Assembly (NCBI GenBank): GCA_020859965.1 | Contig: JAJBVF010000443.1 | Span: 1 to 8,599, forward strand | Length of the DNA: 8,599 nucleotides | Source: Clostridiales bacterium | GTDB lineage: Bacteria; Bacillota; Clostridia; Lachnospirales; Lachnospiraceae | Direction: 5' to 3' | In this document: positions 1-6,012 of the stretch, one piece after another | Layout of the letters: each line of letters starts with the position of its first letter | Position numbering within the stretch: position 1 is the stretch's first letter | Translations under genes and position numbers: made by a program | The notes under the pieces: generated by a model | The model's input: the letters and a program-made list of their open reading frames with translations, nothing else | Database searches by the model: none | What the model was told of the DNA's origin: nothing

Positions 1-1115
1 TCATCCTCATAATATTCGTCTTCGTCATAATAATCTTCTTCGTAATAATCTTCCTCATACTCAAGAAGATCACCGGATTCCCGTGCCTGTGTCTCATTCT
101 TAATATCAATCTTAAATCCGGTCAGACGTGCCGCAAGCCTTGCATTCTGACCTTCTTTTCCAATCGCGAGGGAAAGCTGGTAATCCGGAACTACTACTTT
201 TGCAGACTTTTCATCCGGATCCGCAAGAACCGTAATTACCTTCGCCGGGCTCAGAGCGTTCTCAATCAGAAGAGCCGGGTTATCATCCCAATTGATAATA
301 TCAATCTTTTCTCCATGGAGTTCATCTACTACCGCATTCACACGAGAGCCATTCAATCCGACACATGCTCCTACCGGATCCACATCCGGGTTGTTCGACC
401 AGACTGCTATTTTCGTACGGCTGCCGGCTTCTCTTGCAATGCTGCGGATCTCTACAGTACCGTCCCGGACTTCAGTCACCTCTTCCTCAAACAGCCGCTT
501 TACCAGCTCCGGATGAGTGCGGGATACAAGAATCCTCGGCCCCTTCGGCGTGTCTTTGACTTCCAGGACATAGACTTTGATTCGCTCTGTAGGACGATAG
601 ATCTCTCCGCGGATCTGTTCTTCACTGGCAAGCGTAGCATCGACTTTTCCAAGATTGATGCTGACATTACGTCCAAAATAGCGCTGAACAATGCCAGTCA
701 CTACATCATGTTCTTTTTCATAATATTCGTTATAAAGAACCTTGCGTTCTTCCTCCCGGATTTTCTGTAAAATCACATTTTTCGCATTCTGTGTCGCTAT
801 TCGCCCAAATTCTTTGGATTTAATGTTGACACGGACGATGTCTCCAAGTTCATAACGTGAATCCACCATCTTTGCATTTACCAGGCTGATTTCCGCAAGC
901 TCATCTGTGACTTCTTCCACCACAGTCTTCTGCGCGTACACTTCAAACTCGCAGGTATCCGGATCAATATTTACCACGACATTATCCGCTTCTGTTTTCC
1001 AGTTGTTCCTGCATGCCTGAATCAATGACTGCTTGATCGCATCAAGAAGCGTCTCCTTACTGATATTCTTTTCCTTTTCAAGGATCGTAAGTGCTTCCAA
1101 CAACTCGTTATTCAT
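1..1115 (-). CDS. nusA: Transcription termination/antitermination factor NusA, partial (C-terminal end outside window)
   Basis: NusA binds RNA polymerase and nascent RNA and modulates pausing, intrinsic termination and antitermination. The reading frame is open from an ATG at 1115 to the left edge, giving 371 residues without a stop. Visible parts in order: an N-terminal polymerase-binding domain (about 1-125, beginning MNNELLEALTILEKEKNISK, with GRIATQNAK near 105), an S1 domain (about 135-200), KH1 with a GLNGSRV loop, and KH2 with AIGKEGQNARLAARLTG ending near residue 339. From 352 the protein becomes an almost pure Glu/Asp/Tyr tail. The core already matches the short Firmicutes NusA (about 370 residues in Bacillus), so this tail is an extension. 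The start is supported by the purine-rich stretch GGAAGGAAGG at 1122-1131. It lies 18 bases after the rimP stop, the classic rimP-nusA operon order. Identification is secure; only the full length is unknown. Confidence 0.97.
   Translation of the reverse strand, partial: MNNELLEALTILEKEKNISKETLLDAIKQSLIQACRNNWKTEADNVVVNIDPDTCEFEVYAQKTVVEEVTDELAEISLVNAKMVDSRYELGDIVRVNIKSKEFGRIATQNAKNVILQKIREEERKVLYNEYYEKEHDVVTGIVQRYFGRNVSINLGKVDATLASEEQIRGEIYRPTERIKVYVLEVKDTPKGPRILVSRTHPELVKRLFEEEVTEVRDGTVEIRSIAREAGSRTKIAVWSNNPDVDPVGACVGLNGSRVNAVVDELHGEKIDIINWDDNPALLIENALSPAKVITVLADPDEKSAKVVVPDYQLSLAIGKEGQNARLAARLTGFKIDIKNETQARESGDLLEYEEDYYEEDYYDEDEYYED
9..56 (-). repeat. Imperfect tandem repeat coding for the NusA acidic/tyrosine tail
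   Basis: Two adjacent 15-base units (27-41 and 42-56) differ at only two positions, and a related 18-base unit lies at 9-26. In the nusA frame they code for blocks of two tyrosines preceded by three to four acidic residues (EEDYY, EEDYY, DEDEYY). The repeat reaches the window edge, so copy number cannot be judged. Such a low-complexity coding repeat could vary in length by slippage; that is an inference. Confidence 0.6.
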
Positions 1116-1133
1116 CTCGTTCCTTCCTTCCTG

Positions 1134-1601
1134 TCAGAAATCAAATGCCAGCCTGATCAGTGCGATATCTGCCCGATCCAGATGCATGGTCTCACCATTT
1201 TCTAAGTCTATTGTGACTGTATGTTTATCATATTCCCTTAATATACCGGAAAATTCTTCCTGATGATTCAGTGGCCGAAAGGTTCTGATATCCACCTTTT
1301 CACCGATACTTCGATCAAAATCCTTATCTTTGCGAAGAGGGCGGCCCAGCCCGGGCGAACTGACTTCCAGAATATAGGCATCTTCAATATAATCCTGCTC
1401 ATCCAGAAGATCACTGAGCGCACGGCTGATCACTTCGCAGTCATCAATCGTGACTCCACCTGGCTTATCGATATAGGCACGGAGATACCAGCTGCCGCCT
1501 TCCTTCACGTATTCAACATCAACCAGTTCAAGCTGATACTGCTCCATAAGCGGCATCAGAAGAGCTTCTGTTCTCTGCTCATATGTCTCTCTTTTACTCA
1601 T
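1134..1601 (-). CDS. rimP: Ribosome maturation factor RimP
   Basis: RimP is a cytoplasmic assembly factor for the 30S ribosomal subunit. The 155-residue product matches the usual family length (about 150-160). Family signatures are visible: ELVDVEYVKEG near 25-35, LRAYIDKPGGV at 40-50, the CEVISRALSDLLD segment at 55-67, and the strongly conserved YILEVSSPGLGRPL at 76-89, followed by a C-terminal SH3-like beta domain with SGILREY and IALIRLAFDF. I chose the ATG at 1601 because a G-rich Shine-Dalgarno-like run (GGGGG at 1607-1611) lies five bases upstream. An in-frame GTG at 1613 would add only four residues and has no good ribosome binding site. It is the first gene after the promoter at 1678-1706 and is followed at 18 bases by nusA, so the two are almost certainly co-transcribed. 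Confidence 0.96.
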   Translation of the reverse strand: MSKRETYEQRTEALLMPLMEQYQLELVDVEYVKEGGSWYLRAYIDKPGGVTIDDCEVISRALSDLLDEQDYIEDAYILEVSSPGLGRPLRKDKDFDRSIGEKVDIRTFRPLNHQEEFSGILREYDKHTVTIDLENGETMHLDRADIALIRLAFDF

Positions 1602-1606
1602 GCGTA

Positions 1607-1611
1607 CCCCC
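1607..1611 (-). promoter_or_regulatory. Ribosome binding site of rimP (decides the start)
   Basis: Five consecutive G on the minus strand lie five bases before the ATG at 1601. The run is only six bases downstream of the perfect palindrome at 1618-1643, so a folded leader hairpin would stand right beside the ribosome landing site. Confidence 0.6.
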
Positions 1612-1617
1612 ACAAAT

Positions 1618-1643
1618 AAGAGTGGACCGCGCGGTCCACTCTT
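1618..1643 (-). promoter_or_regulatory. Perfect 13+13 palindrome in the rimP leader (hairpin or operator)
   Basis: The two 13-base arms 1618-1630 and 1631-1643 are exact reverse complements (minus strand AAGAGTGGACCGC, then its complement), with no spacer. As RNA it would form a GC-rich hairpin with a few central bases opened as loop. On the minus strand the following bases are only weakly U-rich (ATTTG), so this is not a convincing terminator in the direction of rimP. On the plus strand four T follow, but no plus-strand gene ends here. It sits about 28 bases after the predicted transcription start and 17 bases before the rimP ATG. It could be a leader stem affecting translation, an attenuator, or a protein-binding DNA palindrome; the sequence does not decide. 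Confidence 0.7.
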
Positions 1644-1677
1644 TTATCAGTAACGGTTATAAATTTTAACTCTGAAT

Positions 1678-1706
1678 ATCTTACCACTATTTTCCTGCAA
1701 TTGCAA
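1678..1706 (-). promoter_or_regulatory. Sigma-A type promoter of the rimP-nusA operon
   Basis: On the minus strand a -35 box TTGCAA (1701-1706) and a -10 box TAAGAT (1678-1683) are separated by exactly 17 bases. Transcription should begin near 1671, giving a leader of about 70 bases before rimP that contains the palindrome at 1618-1643. Confidence 0.7.
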
Positions 1707-1798
1707 GTACTTTCGCTATGAAATTCGTAATTGGAATTGATCGGATCGAAGGGCGCTTTCTGCCGCAAAACACCTTTCCGGGCTCTGCGCATAAAAAA

Positions 1799-1869
1799 AG
1801 CGGATAACGGGAATCGAACCCGCCTCCCCAGCTTGGGAAGCTGGTGTTCTACCAATGAACTATATCCGC
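1799..1869 (-). tRNA. tRNA-Gly, anticodon CCC
   Basis: A complete 71-base cloverleaf can be drawn: acceptor GCGGATA pairing with TATCCGC, a D arm with GTTC/GAAC, a 5-bp anticodon stem CCAGC/GCTGG around the loop TTCCCAA (anticodon CCC, reading GGG glycine codons), a four-base variable loop, and a T arm GCGGG/CCCGT with loop TTCGATT. The discriminator is U, as in bacterial glycine tRNAs. The 3' CCA is not encoded. Seven T (1793-1799), starting with the discriminator base, directly follow the acceptor stem, so termination may occur right at the tRNA end without a separate hairpin. A consensus promoter lies upstream at 1899-1927. Confidence 0.97.
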
Positions 1870-1898
1870 AAATGAGGAAAACCTCAAACATGTATTGC

Positions 1899-1927
1899 AT
1901 TATATAACAAAATTTTAGATTTTACAA
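1899..1927 (-). promoter_or_regulatory. Sigma-A type promoter of tRNA-Gly
   Basis: Minus-strand -35 TTGTAA (1922-1927) and perfect -10 TATAAT (1899-1904) are separated by 17 bases. Expected start is near 1892, about 23 bases before the mature tRNA end. A small GAGG-TTTT-CCTC stem (1874-1885) lies in the 5' leader. Confidence 0.8.
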
Positions 1928-1963
1928 GAGAAATTTTTAAAAATCCATAAAAAATTGTGCATC

Positions 1964-2785
1964 TCAATTTAACGATCCGAGTATAAATTTAGAAATAATC
2001 TCTGCTGCGCCATCGTGATTGTTGTCCGCAAGAGTAATATAGTCCGCATACTGTTTTACCCCAGGGAAGGCATTGCACATGACCGCACCGATCTGAGCCG
2101 CCCTGATCATTTCTACATCATTTGGAGCGTCACCTGCAGCAACCGTATTCTCAACAGGAATATCCAGATATTCACACAACCGCAAAACCGCATCGCCCTT
2201 TGTGACTCCGGCCGGCACAATTTCCAGATACGCATCGTTGGAAAAGTAACAGTCAAGAATATCGCCGTATTTTTGCAGAAGTTCCTGCTGGAATTGTACG
2301 ATCACATCGTGATGATGCTCTTCAATTGCCAGAAGCTTGCATGGGTCTTCTTCAAGTGCATCGAATACAGATGAAACGATTCGAAACGGTTGCAGCGTAC
2401 GGCGCACATAATCATGCAGCTGCGGACATTCTTTTTCAGCCAGGACTTCTTTATCTGAAAAGGTTTGTATATAAATACCAAGCTGATGTGCCTCTTCAAA
2501 AACGGATGTGGCCAGTTCCCTGGAAAGAGAGTTTCGATAAAGCACCTGTTTCCGGAAAACATCATAGATCTCACCGCCATTAAAGGCGATCACGAAGCAG
2601 CCTTCTCTGATAAGCCCCAGCCGTTCCGCCTGTATTATGGCGCTCGCAAGCGGTCTTCCGGTAGCAATCACTATCCTGTGACCCTGCTGCAAAGCCAGAT
2701 TTACGGCTCTCTGATTGCCCGGAGAAATCTCTTTCGCATCATTCAGCAATGTACCATCTAAATCCGTGAAAAAAATCTTAGACAT
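1964..2785 (-). CDS. Cof-type HAD-IIB family phosphatase
   Basis: This 273-residue protein belongs to the Cof/YidA-like branch of the haloacid dehalogenase superfamily: cytoplasmic Mg-dependent phosphatases that act on sugar phosphates, nucleotides or flavin phosphates. All four HAD motifs are present: motif I FTDLDGTLL with nucleophile Asp8 and acid/base Asp10, motif II ATGRP with Thr42, motif III Lys196 in VTKGDAV, and motif IV GDAPNDVEM with Asp219 and Asp223. Residues from about 82 to 190 form the C2B-type cap that sets substrate choice. Length is normal for the family (260-290). The ATG at 2785 lies nine bases after the stop of the LCP gene, with a modest GAGAG ribosome binding site, so it is probably the second gene of that transcript. 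The family is secure, but the substrate cannot be read from sequence, hence no gene symbol. Confidence 0.93.
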   Translation of the reverse strand: MSKIFFTDLDGTLLNDAKEISPGNQRAVNLALQQGHRIVIATGRPLASAIIQAERLGLIREGCFVIAFNGGEIYDVFRKQVLYRNSLSRELATSVFEEAHQLGIYIQTFSDKEVLAEKECPQLHDYVRRTLQPFRIVSSVFDALEEDPCKLLAIEEHHHDVIVQFQQELLQKYGDILDCYFSNDAYLEIVPAGVTKGDAVLRLCEYLDIPVENTVAAGDAPNDVEMIRAAQIGAVMCNAFPGVKQYADYITLADNNHDGAAEIISKFILGSLN

Positions 2786-2794
2786 CTCGATCTC

Positions 2795-3892
2795 TCAATC
2801 TTCAGCGACAGTGGAAACATCATCAGAACTATCATCACCGTTTTCATAAATAAAGTCATGAAGAAGTTCCAGCGTCTCTTCCCAGTCCGGAACCAGCATA
2901 TCCTGTCCATTGACATAAATCGTACTGTACATGTTGTCATATGGTACGCGGCTTGTCTCAAAATCATATTGCAGCATTTCCGGAAGCTCTGTGACCATAC
3001 TCCAGATCTCGGTCTCAGAAATATTTGTGGTAATGTATTCCAGAATTGACTGCATTTTTTCAGTCATCTGAGCCAGGGACATCTGCTGCACTTCCGCCAT
3101 AAGCTGAGTAAGCACATAGCGCTGACGCTCAGTCCTGTCAAAATCCGAATTGCCCACGTAACGATTTCGCGCATAAGCAACAGCCTGTACTCCATCCGCA
3201 TGGATCAGCCCGCCCTCCGACGGAAAATAATGTTCACTCGGATCGATATCCATCAGGCGTTCACACATATCCATGATATAACCATTCGCTACTTCGACTT
3301 CCTCAGCAGAAACCTCCAGATCAACACCGCCAATAATATCAATGATATCAACCAGATCCCAGAAGTCTACTGCAACATACCGGTCCACTTCGATCTTATA
3401 GTTTTCCGTGACTGTCTCACAGAGCAACGGTCCGGCTCCGTAAGCGTAAGCAGCATTCAGCTTTTTATATCCGACATCCGGGATATTCACATAGGTATCT
3501 CGCATCAGAGATACCATCGTCACCCGGTTGTCCGCTTTATTGATTGAAACAAGGATCACACAGTCTGAATTACCGTTCCATGTTCTCTCCTGCCTGTCAA
3601 CACCAATCAGAAGAACATTGTAGATATCCTCATCGGAGACCACTTCCTTCGAAGTATCCATGGAATCCTGGATCGCCGCCAGTTCAGCATCACTCACCAG
3701 TTCGCCAGTCCTCTCTTCTGTCTCTTCCTCAACTTCTTCCGGAAGTGTCTCAGCCACATCCACTGAATCATCGGATACATAATTCACACTGCTGTACAGA
3801 TCGTGTCCCAGTTTATAAACGACTCCTCCGCTAATGAGTACTACGCCAATCACGATACATAAACTGATAAGAAAAGCTTTTTTTAAATTCAT
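2795..3892 (-). CDS. LCP (LytR-CpsA-Psr) family cell-wall polymer ligase
   Basis: LCP proteins transfer undecaprenyl-linked glycopolymers such as teichoic acids or capsule onto peptidoglycan outside the membrane. The 365-residue product begins with a short positive stretch and one membrane segment (about 6-27), so most of it is extracellular. A very acidic linker follows (about 40-90). The LCP domain spans about 92-270 and shows LLIGVDR (Asp99, Arg100), NSDCVILVSI with Asp110, SLMRDTYV (Arg131, Asp132) and the hallmark ARNRYVGNSDFDRTERQR at 241-258 with its arginine/aspartate pyrophosphate-binding set. The C terminus is again acidic. I chose the ATG at 3892 because GGGAG (3901-3905) stands eight bases upstream; an ATG at 3928 would add 12 residues without a good site. 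It lies behind the tRNA-Leu terminator. I found no convincing promoter of its own in the roughly 60 intervening bases, so readthrough is possible. The exact polymer is unknown. Confidence 0.94.
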   Translation of the reverse strand: MNLKKAFLISLCIVIGVVLISGGVVYKLGHDLYSSVNYVSDDSVDVAETLPEEVEEETEERTGELVSDAELAAIQDSMDTSKEVVSDEDIYNVLLIGVDRQERTWNGNSDCVILVSINKADNRVTMVSLMRDTYVNIPDVGYKKLNAAYAYGAGPLLCETVTENYKIEVDRYVAVDFWDLVDIIDIIGGVDLEVSAEEVEVANGYIMDMCERLMDIDPSEHYFPSEGGLIHADGVQAVAYARNRYVGNSDFDRTERQRYVLTQLMAEVQQMSLAQMTEKMQSILEYITTNISETEIWSMVTELPEMLQYDFETSRVPYDNMYSTIYVNGQDMLVPDWEETLELLHDFIYENGDDSSDDVSTVAED

Positions 3893-3953
3893 CCCGTATT
3901 CTCCCGCCTGATGGATAATTAATTCCATTTCCGTGTTTCTGATCGTCTATGAC

Positions 3954-3986
3954 AAAAAAAACTTCCCGGATTCCTCTGGGAAGTTT
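3954..3986 (-). terminator. Rho-independent terminator after tRNA-Leu
   Basis: On the minus strand a 9-bp perfect stem AAACTTCCC / GGGAAGTTT (arms 3978-3986 and 3959-3967) with a 10-base loop runs into an uninterrupted T tract reaching 3954. It begins two bases after the mature 3' end of tRNA-Leu and lies upstream of the LCP gene. Confidence 0.9.
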
Positions 3987-3988
3987 CA

Positions 3989-4072
3989 TGCGGAGGATGG
4001 GACTTGAACCCACACGATATTGCTACCACAGGCACCTGAAGCCTGCGCGTCTGCCAATTCCGCCACCTCCGC
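3989..4072 (-). tRNA. tRNA-Leu, anticodon CAG
   Basis: An 84-base class II tRNA: acceptor GCGGAGG pairs with CCTCCGC and is followed by discriminator A (3989). The anticodon stem CAGGC/GCCTG encloses the loop TTCAGGT, giving anticodon CAG for CUG leucine codons. A long variable arm of about 15 bases is typical of leucine tRNAs, and the T arm is GTGGG/CCCAT around TTCAAGT. CCA is not encoded. It has its own promoter (4103-4131) and terminator (3954-3986), so it is a single-gene transcription unit. Confidence 0.97.
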
Positions 4073-4102
4073 GGTTGGTAAGTTTTGCAACTCACGTCGA
4101 TT

Positions 4103-4131
4103 ATAATACTACAGACTTTTTCAAATGTCAA
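4103..4131 (-). promoter_or_regulatory. Strong sigma-A type promoter of tRNA-Leu
   Basis: The minus strand carries a perfect -35 TTGACA (4126-4131), a 17-base spacer and -10 TATTAT (4103-4108); an overlapping TATAAT three bases further on would give a 20-base spacer. The start is expected near 4096, about 24 bases before the tRNA. Confidence 0.85.
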
Positions 4132-4133
4132 GC

Positions 4134-4163
4134 GGAATTTTTTCTTTTTTGTAAAAAATTTCC
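4134..4163. other. AT-rich imperfect inverted repeat between glmS and the tRNA-Leu promoter
   Basis: The plus-strand arms ggaatttttt (4134-4143) and aaaaaatttcc (4153-4163) pair with one bulged base around a nine-base loop. It begins six bases after the glmS stop codon, where a terminator would be expected, but on the minus strand no T tract follows, so it is not a canonical intrinsic terminator. It lies directly against the -35 box of tRNA-Leu and could instead act as an AT-rich upstream element for that promoter. The function is uncertain. Confidence 0.35.
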
Positions 4164-4168
4164 ACAAA

Positions 4169-6007
4169 TCATTCCACTGTCACGCTCTTCGCCAGATTTC
4201 TCGGCTTATCCACATCAAGTCCCTTTGCAACAGACACGTAATAACCGAGCAGCTGCAGAGGCACAACAGCCAATGACGCTGTAAAGTGTGGATCTGTGCG
4301 CGGAATGTAAACAGTAAAGTTTACATGATCTTCAATCGCATAATTGCCATAGACAGTCAGGCCAAACAGATAAGCGCCCCGGCTCTGCACTTCTACCATG
4401 TTGCTGACCGTTTTTTCATAAAGGTCGTTCTGGGTGAGCAGACCGATCACTAAAGTACCATCTTCGATCAGTGAGATCGTACCATGTTTCAATTCTCCCG
4501 CTGCATATGCTTCGGAATGGATATAGCTGATCTCTTTCATCTTCAGACTGCCCTCGAGGGATATCGCATAATCAAGACCTCTGCCGATAAAAAAGATATC
4601 CTTCGCATTGGCATATTTTGCCGCAAACCATTGCAAACGTTCTTTATCCTCCAGAATACGCGTGATTTTCCCAGGCAATGTCTCAAGCTCCCGGATCAAA
4701 GCACTGCACTGTTCCTCAGACAGAACTCCCCGGACAACACCAAGCTGCATTGCGAGCAGGTAGCAGGCAATGAGCTGAGTACTGTAGGCTTTAGTTGTGG
4801 CAACAGCAATTTCCGGACCTGCCAGCGTATAGAAGACATGGTCTGCCTCCCGAGCAATAGAACTGCCGATCACGTTGACGATCGCAAGCGTACGCAGATG
4901 ATTCTCCTTTGCTTTTCGAAGTGCGGCCAGACTGTCCGCTGTCTCACCGCTCTGGCTGATAATGATCACAAATCCGTCCGGGTCCAGCGGCTGATTCCGA
5001 TAGCGGAATTCCGACGCGAGTTCAACGCGCACCGGCACGCGTCCCAGATCTTCAATCACATATTGGGCCGCCATCCCCACATGGTAGGCGGAACCGCATG
5101 CAACAATATAAATCTGACGGATTCCGCGGATGATCTCATCCGTAAGTCCCGTCAATTCAAAATCCATCATTCCATCTTTTACGATTGAATGCAGCGTATC
5201 TTCCACCGCTTTGGGCTGCTCATGAATTTCTTTCATCATGAAATGTTCGAAGCCGCCCTTCTCAGCCGCTTCTGCGTCCCAGCTGATCTCGGTGGCTGTC
5301 TTTTCCACGATTTCACCATTGAGATCATAAAATTCCGCAGCGCCTTTTGTAAGCCGCGCCATCTCCAGATTCCCGATATAATAGACCGTTCTGGTATATT
5401 TTAAAATGGCTGGGACATCAGATGCCAGATAAGATTCCCCATCCGTCACGCCGATGATCATCGGACTGTCTTTCCGTGCGGCATAAATCTCCCCGGGATA
5501 ATCATGAAACATCACCGCCAGCGCATAGGATCCCCGAATTCGCACCATTGCTTTTGCAAGTGCATCAATCGGACCCATTTTATATTTATTATAATAATAA
5601 TCAACCAGATTCACAGCAACTTCCGTGTCAGTATCTGAATAAAAAACGTATCCTTTGCGTGTCAGTTTCTCTTTCAGCTCCTGATAATTTTCGATGATTC
5701 CGTTGTGTACCGCTATTACTCCATTTCCCTGCGATACATGGGGATGCGCATTTTTTTCAGAAGGCTCTCCGCGTGTTGCCCAGCGGGTGTGCCCCAGTCC
5801 GCAGGTGCCAGGCACAGCGCTTCCATCGTTTGTCTTTTCCGCGAGAACACGAAGACGCCCTTTTGCTTTTACGATTGTAGCATCTTTTGCGTCCTCACGG
5901 ATCGCCAGTCCGGATGAATCATAGCCGCGGTATTCCAGTTTTGAAAGGCCATCCAGAAGAATGGGAGCCGCCTGACGATTCCCTGTATAACCTACTATTC
6001 CGCACAT
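4169..6007 (-). CDS. glmS: Glutamine--fructose-6-phosphate aminotransferase (isomerizing)
   Basis: GlmS makes glucosamine-6-phosphate from fructose-6-phosphate and glutamine, the entry step to UDP-GlcNAc for peptidoglycan. The 612-residue protein is full length (about 600-610 in the family). It starts MCGIVGY, so after methionine removal Cys becomes the N-terminal nucleophile of the class II glutaminase domain (2 to about 230; GHTRWATRG 72-80, HNGIIENY 101-108, SDTDTE 124-129). Two SIS isomerase domains follow, with ACGSAYH (303-309) and SQSGETADS (351-359) in the first, ELKHG (515-519) in the second, and the conserved end DKPRNLAKSVTVE. The ATG at 6007 is fixed by the need for Cys2 and by AGAGGTGA upstream; an in-frame GTG at 6016 would bury the cysteine. 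Only five bases separate it from the cbiC stop, so translation is probably coupled to the cobalamin gene. No ribozyme can fit in this gap. Confidence 0.98.
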   Translation of the reverse strand: MCGIVGYTGNRQAAPILLDGLSKLEYRGYDSSGLAIREDAKDATIVKAKGRLRVLAEKTNDGSAVPGTCGLGHTRWATRGEPSEKNAHPHVSQGNGVIAVHNGIIENYQELKEKLTRKGYVFYSDTDTEVAVNLVDYYYNKYKMGPIDALAKAMVRIRGSYALAVMFHDYPGEIYAARKDSPMIIGVTDGESYLASDVPAILKYTRTVYYIGNLEMARLTKGAAEFYDLNGEIVEKTATEISWDAEAAEKGGFEHFMMKEIHEQPKAVEDTLHSIVKDGMMDFELTGLTDEIIRGIRQIYIVACGSAYHVGMAAQYVIEDLGRVPVRVELASEFRYRNQPLDPDGFVIIISQSGETADSLAALRKAKENHLRTLAIVNVIGSSIAREADHVFYTLAGPEIAVATTKAYSTQLIACYLLAMQLGVVRGVLSEEQCSALIRELETLPGKITRILEDKERLQWFAAKYANAKDIFFIGRGLDYAISLEGSLKMKEISYIHSEAYAAGELKHGTISLIEDGTLVIGLLTQNDLYEKTVSNMVEVQSRGAYLFGLTVYGNYAIEDHVNFTVYIPRTDPHFTASLAVVPLQLLGYYVSVAKGLDVDKPRNLAKSVTVE

Positions 6008-6012
6008 ACTAT

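Noticed and set aside
315..770. Plus-strand open frame of 151 codons
   Set aside because: It is antisense to nusA, whose S1 and KH motifs are unmistakable on the minus strand.
1707..1792. GC-richer block between tRNA-Gly and the rimP promoter as a small RNA or tRNA remnant
   Set aside because: I could not draw a stable fold or find a reading frame or tRNA-like arm in it, so nothing is claimed there.
1598..1900. Minus-strand open frame of 100 codons over tRNA-Gly and the rimP leader
   Set aside because: It reads through the tRNA, the rimP promoter and the palindrome; the apparent protein is translated tRNA and regulatory sequence.
1933..1944. Twelve-base palindrome ATTTTTAAAAAT after the HAD gene as a terminator
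   Set aside because: The stem would be only A-T pairs without a G-C base or a loop, and it overlaps the approach to the tRNA-Gly promoter; it is likely background of an AT-rich spacer.
3919..4167. Minus-strand open frame of 82 codons over tRNA-Leu
   Set aside because: It contains the whole tRNA-Leu gene and its terminator and no protein-like features outside them.
4484..5188. Plus-strand open frame of 234 codons
   Set aside because: It is the antisense shadow of the SIS domains of glmS; the product is rich in Cys/His/Arg with no known pattern.
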